Source: Polynucleobacter sp. UK-Kesae-W10 (GTDB taxonomy: Bacteria; Pseudomonadota; Gammaproteobacteria; Burkholderiales; Burkholderiaceae). Taken from it: a DNA stretch of 64,000 nt. The notes beneath the pieces are model-generated. The model had not been told where the DNA came from, did no database searches, and was given only the letters and a program-made list of their open reading frames with translations. Both the position numbers and the translations under genes were made by a program. Of this stretch, positions 55,409 to 64,000 are shown piece after piece. The first letter of the stretch is position 1. Each line of letters starts with the position of its first letter. Where the stretch lies: the NCBI RefSeq assembly GCF_018881575.1, contig NZ_JACVQB010000006.1, forward strand, positions 179,009 through 243,008, written 5' to 3'.

Positions 55409-57082
55409 ATGTCTGAATCATTTGCAGAATTATTTGAAGAATCATTAACCCGATCGAATATGAAGACCGGCCAAGTTATTTCGGCTGAAGTTCTTCGCAT
55501 CGACCATAACTTCGTCGTTGTTAACGCTGGCTTAAAGTCTGAAGCGTTTATTCCTGTTGAAGAATTCCATAACGACGCTGGCGAGATTGAAGTGGCTCCT
55601 GGCGATTTCGTTTCTGTTGCTATTGACGCCCTCGAAAACGGCTACGGCGACACCATCCTCTCCCGTGACAAAGCTAAGCGCTTAGCATCATGGTTGAATT
55701 TGGAAAAAGCACTCGAGCAAGCTGAGATCGTTACCGGTACTGTTACCGGTAAGGTTAAAGGCGGCTTGACTGTAATGGTTAACGGTATCCGCGCATTCTT
55801 GCCTGGATCGCTCGTTGATACACGTCCAATCAAAGACACCAGCCCTTACGAAGGTAAGACGATGGAGTTCAAGGTTATCAAGCTTGACCGTAAGCGTAAC
55901 AACGTAGTGTTGTCACGTCGTGCAGTGGTTGAAGCTAGCCAAGGTGAAGAGCGTGCTAAGTTGATGTCTAACCTTAAAGAAGGTGCAGTAGTTACTGGCC
56001 TCGTTAAGAACATCACTGATTACGGCGCATTCGTTGACCTCGGTGGTATCGACGGCCTCTTGCACATTACCGATTTGGCATGGCGTCGTGTGCGTCACCC
56101 AAGCGAGATGTTGACTGTGGGTCAAGAAGTTACCGCTAAGATTTTGAAGTTCGATCAAGAGAAGAACCGTGTTTCACTCGGCGTGAAGCAACTCGGTGAT
56201 GATCCATGGGTTGGTATCGCTCGTCGTTACCCACCAAACACCCGTTTATTCGGCAAAGTAACTAACCTGACTGATTACGGTGCATTCGTTGAGATCGAAT
56301 CTGGTATCGAAGGTTTGGTACACGTTTCTGAAATGGACTGGACCAACAAGAACGTTGCTCCAAGCAAAGCAACTGCATTGGGTACCGAAGTTGAAGTCAT
56401 GGTTCTCGATATTGATGAAGACAAGCGTCGTATTAGCTTGGGCATCAAGCAGTGCAAAGCAAATCCATGGGAAGAGTTTGCACGTTCACAGCAAAAAGGT
56501 GACAAGTTGTCTGGCGCAATCAAGTCAATCACTGACTTTGGCGTATTCATCGGCTTGCCTGGTGGTATCGACGGTTTAGTACACCTCTCAGACCTCTCAT
56601 GGAATGAGCCAGGCGAAGAGGCTGTTAAGAAATACAAAAAAGGTGATGAAGTTGAAGCCACTGTATTGGCAATTGATGTTGAGAAAGAGCGTATCTCTCT
56701 CGGTATCAAGCAATTGTCTGGTGACCCATTCAACAACTACACTTCCGTTAATGACAAAGGTGCTTTAGTAACCGGTACTGTTAAGGCGGTTGATGCTAAG
56801 GGTGCAACTATCCATTTGGCTGATGAAGTTGAAGCTTACTTGCGTGCTTCTGAGATCTCAACAGATCGCGTTGAAGATGCACGCAATGTATTGAAAGAAG
56901 GCGATAGCGTTACTGCAATGATCATCAATATTGATCGTAAGTCACGTGTAATCAATCTTTCAATCAAAGCAAAAGACAGCTCTGATCAACAAGATGCAAT
57001 GAACAAACTCCAAGGTGATGCGCAGTCTGGCACAACCAATTTGGGCGCTTTGTTGAAAGCAAAATTGGACAATCAAGGCTAA
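55409..57082 (+). CDS. rpsA: 30S ribosomal protein S1
   Basis: This 557-residue protein has six S1 RNA-binding domains, seen from repeated motifs such as [53 protein letters not shown] and [27 protein letters not shown]. It binds mRNA leaders for initiation. The 144-base leader has no other gene and ends in a strong hairpin-like GC stretch near 55378, a likely site for S1 feedback on its own mRNA (inference). Confidence 0.98.
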   Translation: MSESFAELFEESLTRSNMKTGQVISAEVLRIDHNFVVVNAGLKSEAFIPVEEFHNDAGEIEVAPGDFVSVAIDALENGYGDTILSRDKAKRLASWLNLEKALEQAEIVTGTVTGKVKGGLTVMVNGIRAFLPGSLVDTRPIKDTSPYEGKTMEFKVIKLDRKRNNVVLSRRAVVEASQGEERAKLMSNLKEGAVVTGLVKNITDYGAFVDLGGIDGLLHITDLAWRRVRHPSEMLTVGQEVTAKILKFDQEKNRVSLGVKQLGDDPWVGIARRYPPNTRLFGKVTNLTDYGAFVEIESGIEGLVHVSEMDWTNKNVAPSKATALGTEVEVMVLDIDEDKRRISLGIKQCKANPWEEFARSQQKGDKLSGAIKSITDFGVFIGLPGGIDGLVHLSDLSWNEPGEEAVKKYKKGDEVEATVLAIDVEKERISLGIKQLSGDPFNNYTSVNDKGALVTGTVKAVDAKGATIHLADEVEAYLRASEISTDRVEDARNVLKEGDSVTAMIINIDRKSRVINLSIKAKDSSDQQDAMNKLQGDAQSGTTNLGALLKAKLDNQG

Positions 57083-57090
57083 ATCAATAT

Positions 57091-57124
57091 CGCCGCTTTC
57101 CACTAGGGAAGCGGCGGTTTTTTA
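57091..57124 (+). terminator. Terminator after rpsA
   Basis: CGCCGCTTTCC pairs with GGGAAGCGGCG around a short loop, followed by six T. Some read-through into ihfB is expected because ihfB starts 11 bases later. Confidence 0.9.
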
Positions 57125-57134
57125 TTGATAGATC

Positions 57135-57479
57135 ATGACAGATCAAGAGCAACAAGCAATTACCCGCTCCGAACTCGTGGAGAGCCTCGCGGAACAGTTT
57201 CCGCAGCTTTTGCCTAGAGATGTGGAGTTAGCGGTAAAAACATTACTGGACACAATGACTCAAGCATTGGCCGAAGGTAAGCGCATCGAGTTGCGCGGCG
57301 TGGGAAGTTTTGTACTTCACCATCGTCCTGCTCGCACCGGTCGCAATCCGAAGTCTGGTGAGAAAGTGATGATTCCAGAAAAACGCGTTCCGCACTTTAA
57401 GCCAGGCAAAGAGTTGCGCGAGCGAGTTGATTACAAGCCGTTGAAGCAGGCGGGCCCCAAAGAGGGTTCTGGTGCCTAA
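57135..57479 (+). CDS. ihfB: Integration host factor beta subunit
   Basis: This 114-residue HU/IHF-family DNA-bending protein has [21 protein letters not shown], the arm motif [13 protein letters not shown] and [12 protein letters not shown]. The C-terminus is about 15 residues longer than E. coli IhfB, as usual in Burkholderiales. It lies behind rpsA in the standard position. Confidence 0.95.
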   Translation: MTDQEQQAITRSELVESLAEQFPQLLPRDVELAVKTLLDTMTQALAEGKRIELRGVGSFVLHHRPARTGRNPKSGEKVMIPEKRVPHFKPGKELRERVDYKPLKQAGPKEGSGA

Positions 57480-57498
57480 GATTCAGGCTCAACCTCAG

Positions 57499-57521
57499 TG
57501 GTCCATTCGGGCCATTTTTTT
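57499..57521 (+). terminator. Terminator after ihfB
   Basis: TGGTCC and GGGCCA (with one G-T pair) form a six-base-pair stem around ATTC, followed by a run of seven T. Confidence 0.75.
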
Positions 57522-57539
57522 ATTTAAATTCTGCGCGCC

Positions 57540-58751
57540 ATGATTCAGATAGCCACATCTTGGTTATTGCTTTTGCCGATCATGTTTGGCATTGGTTGGC
57601 TGGCATCGCGTTGGGATTTGCGACTTGAAAATCGCATGGACGAGCGCGAGCGTATGCGTCAGCAGCGCTCCACCTTTAAGGGCTTGAGTCTTCTGCTTAA
57701 TGAGCAACCAGATCAAGCGATTGAAACTTTGGTGAAGATTGCGCAATTAGATCCGGAAACTATCGAATTACACTTTTCGCTCGGAAACTTATTCCGCCGT
57801 CGCGGCGAGACAGAACGGGCCATTAAAGTGCATCAGCATTTAGCAAATCGCGATGACCTCAAGCCGCGTGATCGTGATCATGCTGCTTATGAATTGGGTC
57901 GTGATTTTCTGCGTGCGGGCTTATTAGATCGCGCTGAAGCTTCACTCAATCGCGTGGGCAATGGCAAGTATGCAGTGCCTGCCAAAGAAAGCTTATTAGA
58001 GATGTACCAGGTCGAGCGTGATTGGAAAAAAGCCATCATTGCTGCTACCGAGCTAGAGACCTTACAGGGCAAGTCACATCACACGGAGATTGCTCAATTT
58101 CATTGTGAATTAGGACAAGATGCTTTACGCCGCAAAGATGTGGCTGAAGCGGAGCTCTCGATTCAGCGCGCCTTACAGGCGGTGCCAAATCATGCGCGTG
58201 CGCTCATTCTGCAAGGTGATTATCTGGTAGCAATGGAGCGTCCAGCCCAAGCAATTGAGGCCTGGAGTTTAGTAGCAGCTTCGCATCCTGCTTATATGCA
58301 TTTGCTAGCAGATCGTTGGATGCTAGCGCATGCAGCACTCGGCAAAGAGGGCGAAGGTCTTGATCGCTTGTGTGAGTTATTAAAAACTCAAGCATCAGGC
58401 GAATTGCTCGACATTGTTCACAAGCAAGTAATGAAAATACGTGGCCCTCAAGCGGCTAATGGCATGCTAGCTGAAGTGATGCAGCATTCCCCTAGCTTAA
58501 GTGCGCTGTCTAAGTTGGCTGAGACACGTTTAGCGCTTGAAGAGGGTAGTGCTAACCCAGAACGGTTGGCTGAACTGAAATCGATATTGCATTTACTACG
58601 TCAGCGTACGACAAGCTTGGCTCGCTATACCTGTGGTAATTGTGGCTTCCGTGCCCGCAGATTTTATTGGCAGTGTCCTGGTTGTAATCATTGGGAGGCA
58701 TACTCCCCGAGACGTTCCGAGGGGGTTGCGCCAAGCGGCCCATCAATGTAA
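57540..58751 (+). CDS. lapB: LPS assembly protein LapB (YciM)
   Basis: This 403-residue protein has an N-terminal membrane helix (residues 3-22), about eight TPR repeats, and a C-terminal rubredoxin-like metal domain with CGNCGFRARRFYWQCPGCNHWE. It controls LPS synthesis by presenting LpxC to the FtsH protease. It fits beside heptose genes further downstream. Confidence 0.95.
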   Translation: MIQIATSWLLLLPIMFGIGWLASRWDLRLENRMDERERMRQQRSTFKGLSLLLNEQPDQAIETLVKIAQLDPETIELHFSLGNLFRRRGETERAIKVHQHLANRDDLKPRDRDHAAYELGRDFLRAGLLDRAEASLNRVGNGKYAVPAKESLLEMYQVERDWKKAIIAATELETLQGKSHHTEIAQFHCELGQDALRRKDVAEAELSIQRALQAVPNHARALILQGDYLVAMERPAQAIEAWSLVAASHPAYMHLLADRWMLAHAALGKEGEGLDRLCELLKTQASGELLDIVHKQVMKIRGPQAANGMLAEVMQHSPSLSALSKLAETRLALEEGSANPERLAELKSILHLLRQRTTSLARYTCGNCGFRARRFYWQCPGCNHWEAYSPRRSEGVAPSGPSM

Positions 58752-58787
58752 TACCATTTACCCAAATAGACATTATTAGGAGTTCGT

Positions 58788-60152
58788 TTGAAAGTTACGA
58801 TTATTGGCAGTGGTTACGTAGGTTTGGTTACTGGCGCCTGTCTTGCTGAACAAGGTAATAATGTTTTTTGTTTGGATCTAGACCCTAAAAAAATTGAGAT
58901 TCTCAATTCTGGCGGCGTCCCGATTTACGAGCCGGGCCTAAAAGAAATGATCGAACGCAATCGCGCTGCTGGCCGTTTGCAGTTCTCTACCGATATCGCT
59001 GCTTCTGTTGCGCACGGCGACATTCAATTTATTGCTGTAGGTACTCCTCCTGACGAGGATGGTTCTGCCGATTTGCAGTATGTCGTTGCGGCTGCTCGTA
59101 ATATTGGGCGTCATGCAACAAGTCCTAAAGTTATTGTTGATAAATCTACTGTTCCCGTAGGAACGGCTGATAAGGTGCAGGCCGCCATTATTGAAGAGCT
59201 TGAAAAACGAAAATTACCTTTGGATCTGTGTTCGGTGGTTTCAAACCCAGAGTTCCTAAAAGAGGGCGCGGCTGTAGAGGACTTTATGCGCCCAGACCGC
59301 ATTGTTATTGGTACGGAAAATACCCCAGCTGGTTTGCGCGCCAAAGAGCAGATGCGCAAGTTGTATGCTCCATTTAATCGTAATCATGAGCGTACGTATT
59401 ACATGGATGTGAAAAGTGCGGAGCTGACCAAATACGCCGCTAATGCAATGTTAGCTACCCGCATTTCTTTTATGAATGAGCTGGCCAATTTGGCTGACCT
59501 AGTGGGCGCTGATATTGAGCATGTCCGCCAAGGGATCGGTTCAGATTCTCGTATTGGTTTTGGTTTCTTGTATCCGGGCACCGGTTATGGTGGATCTTGC
59601 TTCCCTAAAGACGTGTCTGCTTTATCTAAAACAGCTAAAGAACATGGCAGGGAGCTAAAGATTCTTGATGCTGTAGAAGCGGTGAATGAGCTGCAAAAAT
59701 ACACCCTGGTTCATAAGATTGATCAGCGCTTTGAGAATGATCTCAAGGGTATGAAATTTGCCTTATGGGGCTTGGCATTTAAACCAAATACGGATGATAT
59801 GCGTGAAGCCCCTAGTCGCGTGATTATTCAAGAATTGGTCAAACGTGGAGCTGAAGTAGTTGCCTATGATCCAGTTGCTATGCCAGAAGCTCAACATGCC
59901 TTAGCGCTCGACTTTAAGAGCAGCCCAGAGGCCCTCAAAAAAGTTTCAATGAGTGCTGATCCGATGGCGGCACTAGATGATGCTGATGCCTTGGTGATAG
60001 TGACTGAATGGAAGGCATTCCATACTCCAGATTTTGACCAAGTCATGCAAAAACTCAAGCGCCCCATCATCTTTGATGGCCGCAATTTATACGAGCCTGC
60101 TTCTATGCAAGAATTGGGCATTGAGTACCATGGCATTGGACGACATAATTAA
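58788..60152 (+). CDS. ugd: UDP-glucose 6-dehydrogenase
   Basis: This 454-residue NAD-dependent enzyme oxidises UDP-glucose to UDP-glucuronate for cell-surface polysaccharide. It has the Rossmann motif [19 protein letters not shown], the catalytic C271 ([12 protein letters not shown]) and a C-terminal UDP-binding domain. It uses a TTG start at 58788 with AGGAG eight bases upstream, which may keep expression modest. Confidence 0.95.
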   Translation: MKVTIIGSGYVGLVTGACLAEQGNNVFCLDLDPKKIEILNSGGVPIYEPGLKEMIERNRAAGRLQFSTDIAASVAHGDIQFIAVGTPPDEDGSADLQYVVAAARNIGRHATSPKVIVDKSTVPVGTADKVQAAIIEELEKRKLPLDLCSVVSNPEFLKEGAAVEDFMRPDRIVIGTENTPAGLRAKEQMRKLYAPFNRNHERTYYMDVKSAELTKYAANAMLATRISFMNELANLADLVGADIEHVRQGIGSDSRIGFGFLYPGTGYGGSCFPKDVSALSKTAKEHGRELKILDAVEAVNELQKYTLVHKIDQRFENDLKGMKFALWGLAFKPNTDDMREAPSRVIIQELVKRGAEVVAYDPVAMPEAQHALALDFKSSPEALKKVSMSADPMAALDDADALVIVTEWKAFHTPDFDQVMQKLKRPIIFDGRNLYEPASMQELGIEYHGIGRHN

Positions 60153-60163
60153 GTTATAAAAGC

Positions 60164-61099
60164 ATGCAAATGGAAAAAGCAAACCGAGAACAGTTTTCTA
60201 AAGCGCGCCTACTTGTAGTGGGCGACGTGATGCTAGACCGTTATTGGTTTGGCGATACCAATCGCATTTCACCAGAAGCGCCAGTGCCTGTAGTTCAGGT
60301 AGGCAAGATTGACGAGCGTTTAGGCGGTGCTGCTAACGTGGCTCGTAACGTCTCAGCCCTGGGCGCGCAAACTACTATTCTGGGAATCGTTGGCAAAGAT
60401 GAGCCTGGCCAACGTGTGATTGATTTGCTCAAGTCTGGTGGTGTTGATAGCCAGTTAGAAATTGATGCAGAAGTTCCAACGATTGTGAAATTGCGCGTGA
60501 TTGCACGCCAACAGCAACTCATTCGCTTAGATTTTGAAGAGACCCCCAGTCAAAAGGCCTTGGCGCATAAGTTAGAGCGCTTCGAAAAGCTTGTTGGTGC
60601 TGCTGATGTCGTCATTCTCTCGGACTATGGCAAAGGGGCGCTGGGTCAAGTGGCTCACATGATTGAGCAGGCCAGAGCCCAAAACAAAGTGATCTTGGTT
60701 GATCCCAAAGGGGAAGACTATGAAAAGTATCGCGGGGCAACGGTTTTAACACCTAACCGCAGTGAGTTACGCCAAGTAGTTGGTCAATGGACCAGCGAAG
60801 CAGACTTGACTGAAAAGGCACAAAATCTGCGCAAGTCTCTTAATCTGCAAGCCTTGCTATTAACGCGTTCTGAAGAGGGCATGAGTTTGTACACCGAAGC
60901 TGGCGTGAGTCATGTCAAGGCACAAGCGCGTGAAGTATTTGATGTTTCTGGTGCTGGCGATACTGTTATTGCTACCTTGGCAGTTGCACTGGCAGCAGGG
61001 TGGCCGCTTGAAAAAGCAATGGCTTTAGCAAATCGTGCTGGTGGTATTGTGGTTGGTAAGTTAGGTACTGCAACCGTTACTTCAGAGGAATTACAGTGA
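60164..61099 (+). CDS. rfaE1: D-glycero-beta-D-manno-heptose-7-phosphate kinase
   Basis: This 311-residue PfkB-family kinase makes heptose 1,7-bisphosphate for LPS inner core. It has [16 protein letters not shown], a [12 protein letters not shown] active-site loop and D266 in [11 protein letters not shown]. It is the kinase half only. The adenylyltransferase half of E. coli HldE is absent and must be a separate gene. It overlaps hldD by four bases (GTGA). Confidence 0.95.
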   Translation: MQMEKANREQFSKARLLVVGDVMLDRYWFGDTNRISPEAPVPVVQVGKIDERLGGAANVARNVSALGAQTTILGIVGKDEPGQRVIDLLKSGGVDSQLEIDAEVPTIVKLRVIARQQQLIRLDFEETPSQKALAHKLERFEKLVGAADVVILSDYGKGALGQVAHMIEQARAQNKVILVDPKGEDYEKYRGATVLTPNRSELRQVVGQWTSEADLTEKAQNLRKSLNLQALLLTRSEEGMSLYTEAGVSHVKAQAREVFDVSGAGDTVIATLAVALAAGWPLEKAMALANRAGGIVVGKLGTATVTSEELQ

Positions 61100-62115
61100 C
61101 TATTATCGTAACCGGCGCCGCAGGATTTATTGGTGCCAATATTGTTCAAGCACTCAATGCGCGCGGCGAAAAAAATATCATTGCAGTTGATGATCTGCGC
61201 CCTGCAGACAAGTATCGCAACCTGGCTGATCTCGACATCATTGATTACCTAGATAAAGATGAATTTCTAGAAGCATTTCGTAGCGGTAAGTTAGGAAAAA
61301 TTCAGGCGGTCTTTCATGAAGGAGCCTGCTCCGATACGATGGAGACCGATGGTATTTTCATGATGGCGAATAACTATCGCTACACCATGGATTTGCTCGA
61401 TATTTGTACTGCTCAAAAAGTGCAGCTGCTATATGCTTCATCAGCTGCCACTTATGGTGGATCCGATGTGTTTGTGGAAAGTCGCGAACATGAGAAGCCG
61501 CTCAATATCTATGGCTATTCCAAGTTTTTATTTGATCAAGTCATGCGTAAGCGTTTTGCTGAGAATGCCAATACTGCACAAGTTGTTGGCTTCCGTTACT
61601 TCAATGTGTATGGTCCACGTGAATCACACAAAGGCCGCATGGCATCTGTAGCATTCCATCAGTATCACCAATACAAGGCTAATGGCCATGTCAAACTCTT
61701 TGGCGAATATGGTGGTTATGGCCCAGGAGAGCAAAGTCGCGACTTTGTTTCTGTAGAGGATGTTGTGAAGGTCAATCTATTTTTCTTGGATCACCCAGAA
61801 ACTAGTGGCATCTTCAACCTAGGTAGCGGTCGTGCGCAGCCTTTTAATGACGTTGCTCATGCGGTTGCTAATGCCATGCGTAAATTAGACAATGCCAAGC
61901 CAGCCAGCTTGCAAGAATTAGTCAAAGAAAAGGCGATTGAATACATTCCTTTTCCAGATGCGCTTCGAGGTAAATATCAGTGCTTTACCCAGGCCGATCT
62001 CACCAAATTACGTGCTGCTGGCTACCAAGAACCCTTCTTAAATGTCGAGCAGGGCGTGGGTCGCTATATCGAGTGGTTGGAAGCTAACAGCGGTTTTTTA
62101 GCAAACCCACTTTAA
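61096..62115 (+). CDS. hldD: ADP-L-glycero-D-manno-heptose 6-epimerase
   Basis: This 339-residue NADP-dependent short-chain epimerase (RfaD) has [25 protein letters not shown] and the catalytic Y139-x-x-x-K143. It starts at a GTG overlapping the stop of the kinase gene. With that gene and ugd it forms an LPS sugar-nucleotide cluster. Confidence 0.96.
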   Translation: MTIIVTGAAGFIGANIVQALNARGEKNIIAVDDLRPADKYRNLADLDIIDYLDKDEFLEAFRSGKLGKIQAVFHEGACSDTMETDGIFMMANNYRYTMDLLDICTAQKVQLLYASSAATYGGSDVFVESREHEKPLNIYGYSKFLFDQVMRKRFAENANTAQVVGFRYFNVYGPRESHKGRMASVAFHQYHQYKANGHVKLFGEYGGYGPGEQSRDFVSVEDVVKVNLFFLDHPETSGIFNLGSGRAQPFNDVAHAVANAMRKLDNAKPASLQELVKEKAIEYIPFPDALRGKYQCFTQADLTKLRAAGYQEPFLNVEQGVGRYIEWLEANSGFLANPL

Positions 62116-62155
62116 ACGCGAAAAAAGCGCTTTAGCGCTCTAAACCCTTGAAATT

Positions 62156-62175
62156 GCTAGGTAGCTCTACCTAGC
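62156..62175. repeat. Short perfect inverted repeat
   Basis: GCTAGGTAG and CTACCTAGC are perfect arms around CT. No T-tract follows, so it is not a standard terminator. It sits between hldD and the TPR gene. Confidence 0.6.
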
Positions 62176-62241
62176 GCAACACGGCGCAAGCTTGCTGAAT
62201 GTGAGCTACTATATTCCTTATAAAAACTAAGGGGATTTTTC

Positions 62242-64000
62242 ATGCGCAAGCCTTCTCTAACCAAACTACTCTTGCTGTCTTGCAGCATTTTCATATTTGC
62301 AAACCAATCTTTTGCAATTCCTGGAAAAGATGATGCAGATGTAGAGATTGTTAAGGCACCTCCACGCGATGTGAAGGACATTTTGCTGGTCCTCAATCAG
62401 GCTCGCACAGATAAATCCTTAATAGAGAAGGCAACTAAAATTCTCGCCTTACCAGTACCTAGCACTAACGACTCTGATGTTCTAAACCATTATTACTATC
62501 GCAGGGCTAAGGCGGAAGAGGTTTTGGAAAATAGTAAAGGTGCTTTAGAGGCAATTAAAAAAGCTGTAATTGAGTATCCATCCCCGCAAATAGATTTGCG
62601 TATAGATGAAATGGCTCAATATATGATGAGTGAATCCATTCAGGGTAGCTTACTGCAGGCGAAGAAAATTGCTGAAGATGCTAAGGCAATGGTTCCCCAA
62701 AACCAACGAGGCTGGGTATTAAATTTTGACAGGCAAATTGTTAGCTTCTGCTTGTCATTAGGTGACTTTGACTGTGCAAAGACTTGGTTAAATACCTTGG
62801 AGTCCGATTACAGCGCATTGATCAGTGCCGCTAAAAACCCCAATTTTTTATATCAATTAGCCTGGGAAATTAGCCTAGAAATGGGTCGGGGTAGATATTT
62901 CCTTTCTGAGGGTAAGTTTTTGGAGTCGGAAAGATCTTTTAGAAGAGCCTTAAATCTCAATCAACAAGTGCTAGACACTATTAAAGATAGAGGCAGGGAT
63001 GTTCTTGATAATGAGAAGCGCGTACTACAAGATACAACAACGAATGTAAGCGGCTATTACATGCAACGCGCATATCTAATGAATGATATGTCTAAAGCAT
63101 TTTTAGGCCAGAGACGCTTGGTTGATGCTGAATATTGGGCGCGCGAGGCAACTCTATTGTCTATCACCCAATTCGGTCCGAATTCTGGAAGAACTTCTCA
63201 AATGTTGCTAACTCTCACAAGGGTAATTGCAGAACAGGGTCGCAATGCAGAGGCTGTTTTATTGGGTACAGCTGCATTGAAGGTGGCGCAGCAATCCACC
63301 AATTATCCAGGCTCCGTATTGATTGCAAATGCTCGCAAGACGCTTGCCTCTGCTTTGGTGGCTGATGGTAAATATGCTCAGGCTGATAAAGTTTTCTCAG
63401 AAATGGTTGAGGGGGTCAAAGGAGATCCTGAGGTTGCCTCACGCTTCTCAGGTCAGGATCTAGATTGGGCTCTGGCTTTAATTAAGACTGGCAAAGCATC
63501 ACAGGCGGCAGCAATGACCTCTGCAATGCTCTCCAAGGATGGTGCAAGAATGGAGAAGGGTTCAACTAGATTGGCTATGTTGACCGCCTTCAACGCTTCA
63601 GCTCTTCAAGCTTCTGGTCAGTCTGCACAAGCCTTATCTGAATTTAAAACTTCAGTGCCGATTTTGATTAATCAGTCGCGTAACGATACTGAAAATGCAA
63701 CGGAAAGTATCCGCCAAACTCAGCGCATGACTTTTATCTTAGAAAGCTATCTTGCCGCTCTTGCGCAACAAGCAAAAGGCGATACTGCCGCAGCTTCAGA
63801 GGCCTTCCAGATTGCTGATCTAGCCAGGGGTAGTGGCGTGCAGCGCGCCTTAACCTCGAGCGCAGCACGGGCCAATATCAGTGATCCTCAGTTAGCCTCC
63901 CTAGCGCGCCGTGAGCAAGATCTGCAGCAGCGCATCAACACCTTATCGGAGCTACTCACCGGATTGCTATCAGCGCCTCCTGATCAGCAGTTGCCAGCCG
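62242..64000 (+). CDS. Secreted TPR protein, probable CHAT peptidase, 3' partial
   Basis: The frame stays open to the window end (586 codons). The ATG at 62242 follows AAGGGGA. A signal peptide is visible (residues 1-30, ending QSFA), then many degenerate TPR-like helices. The last 60 residues (ADLARGSGVQRAL, SLARREQDLQQRINTLSEL) match the linker that precedes the caspase-like CHAT domain in long bacterial TPR-CHAT proteins. The peptidase itself is not in view, so the call rests on the linker. It is probably periplasmic or surface located. Confidence 0.75.
   Translation, partial: MRKPSLTKLLLLSCSIFIFANQSFAIPGKDDADVEIVKAPPRDVKDILLVLNQARTDKSLIEKATKILALPVPSTNDSDVLNHYYYRRAKAEEVLENSKGALEAIKKAVIEYPSPQIDLRIDEMAQYMMSESIQGSLLQAKKIAEDAKAMVPQNQRGWVLNFDRQIVSFCLSLGDFDCAKTWLNTLESDYSALISAAKNPNFLYQLAWEISLEMGRGRYFLSEGKFLESERSFRRALNLNQQVLDTIKDRGRDVLDNEKRVLQDTTTNVSGYYMQRAYLMNDMSKAFLGQRRLVDAEYWAREATLLSITQFGPNSGRTSQMLLTLTRVIAEQGRNAEAVLLGTAALKVAQQSTNYPGSVLIANARKTLASALVADGKYAQADKVFSEMVEGVKGDPEVASRFSGQDLDWALALIKTGKASQAAAMTSAMLSKDGARMEKGSTRLAMLTAFNASALQASGQSAQALSEFKTSVPILINQSRNDTENATESIRQTQRMTFILESYLAALAQQAKGDTAAASEAFQIADLARGSGVQRALTSSAARANISDPQLASLARREQDLQQRINTLSELLTGLLSAPPDQQLPA

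Noticed and set aside
56275..56736. Minus-strand frame of 153 codons within rpsA
   Set aside because: It mirrors the repeated S1 domains on the other strand and is a shadow of their codon bias.

Overview
The window looks like chromosomal DNA of a betaproteobacterium of the family Burkholderiaceae, most likely a Polynucleobacter-like freshwater oligotroph. The evidence is the gene order gph-ubiG-ompA-gyrA-serC-pheA-hisC-tyrA-aroA-cmk-rpsA-ihfB-lapB, a tmRNA whose tag reads ANDERFALAA, the many orphan Bug/TctC periplasmic binding proteins, the moderate base composition and the very tight gene packing. The genus is inferred from these traits, not from a database match. I see no insertion sequence, prophage, CRISPR array, rRNA or tRNA gene. 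The only structural RNA gene is ssrA.

Layout. 1-1545: end of a cytochrome c maturation operon (ccmH, ccmI). 1596-6967: a membrane-anchored TAXI binding protein, two Bug proteins, a 2OG-Fe(II) dioxygenase and an MFS carrier. 6975-16512: a complete cbb3 oxidase locus (ccoI, ccoS, ccoNOQP, ccoG, ccoH, a small membrane protein, fnr, a SafE/DsbD_2 protein) with a perfect FNR operator before ccoN. 16520-20617: a SulP carrier, a DUF2177 protein, a UspA protein and an M23 peptidase. 20659-28889: a catabolic island with an enolase-superfamily enzyme, two 3-hydroxyacyl-CoA-dehydrogenase-like proteins, a DapA-like lyase or dehydratase, a 2-hydroxyacid dehydrogenase and a TRAP-TAXI transporter. 28895-33559: an MFS carrier, cytochromes b561 and c', an M50 protease, two very small proteins, an extradiol dioxygenase and CrcB. 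33603-39076: a six-gene minus-strand operon (Bug, MmgE/PrpD, 2-hydroxyacid dehydrogenase, paired short ChrA proteins, Bug). 39160-43609: TrhO, another Bug protein, a CMD-family protein, pirin and a methyltransferase. 43612-46120: tmRNA, gph, ubiG and ompA on the minus strand. 46280-58751: gyrA, aromatic amino acid and serine biosynthesis, cmk, rpsA, ihfB and lapB. 58788-62115: LPS and capsule sugar nucleotide genes. 62242 to the end: a secreted TPR protein that probably carries a CHAT peptidase domain beyond the window.

Functionally, ccmHI attach haem to the c-type cytochromes that CcoO and CcoP need, CcoI and CcoS supply copper, and FNR switches the oxidase on at low oxygen. The two minus-strand operons (27849-22892 and 39076-33603) each join uptake proteins to enzymes acting on organic acids. 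Their substrates cannot be read from sequence, and they are the best candidates here for undescribed pathways. The window is otherwise well-ordered housekeeping DNA, and I did not find a clear unknown defence or mobile system. The truncated TPR-CHAT gene at the right edge is the one lead in that direction.
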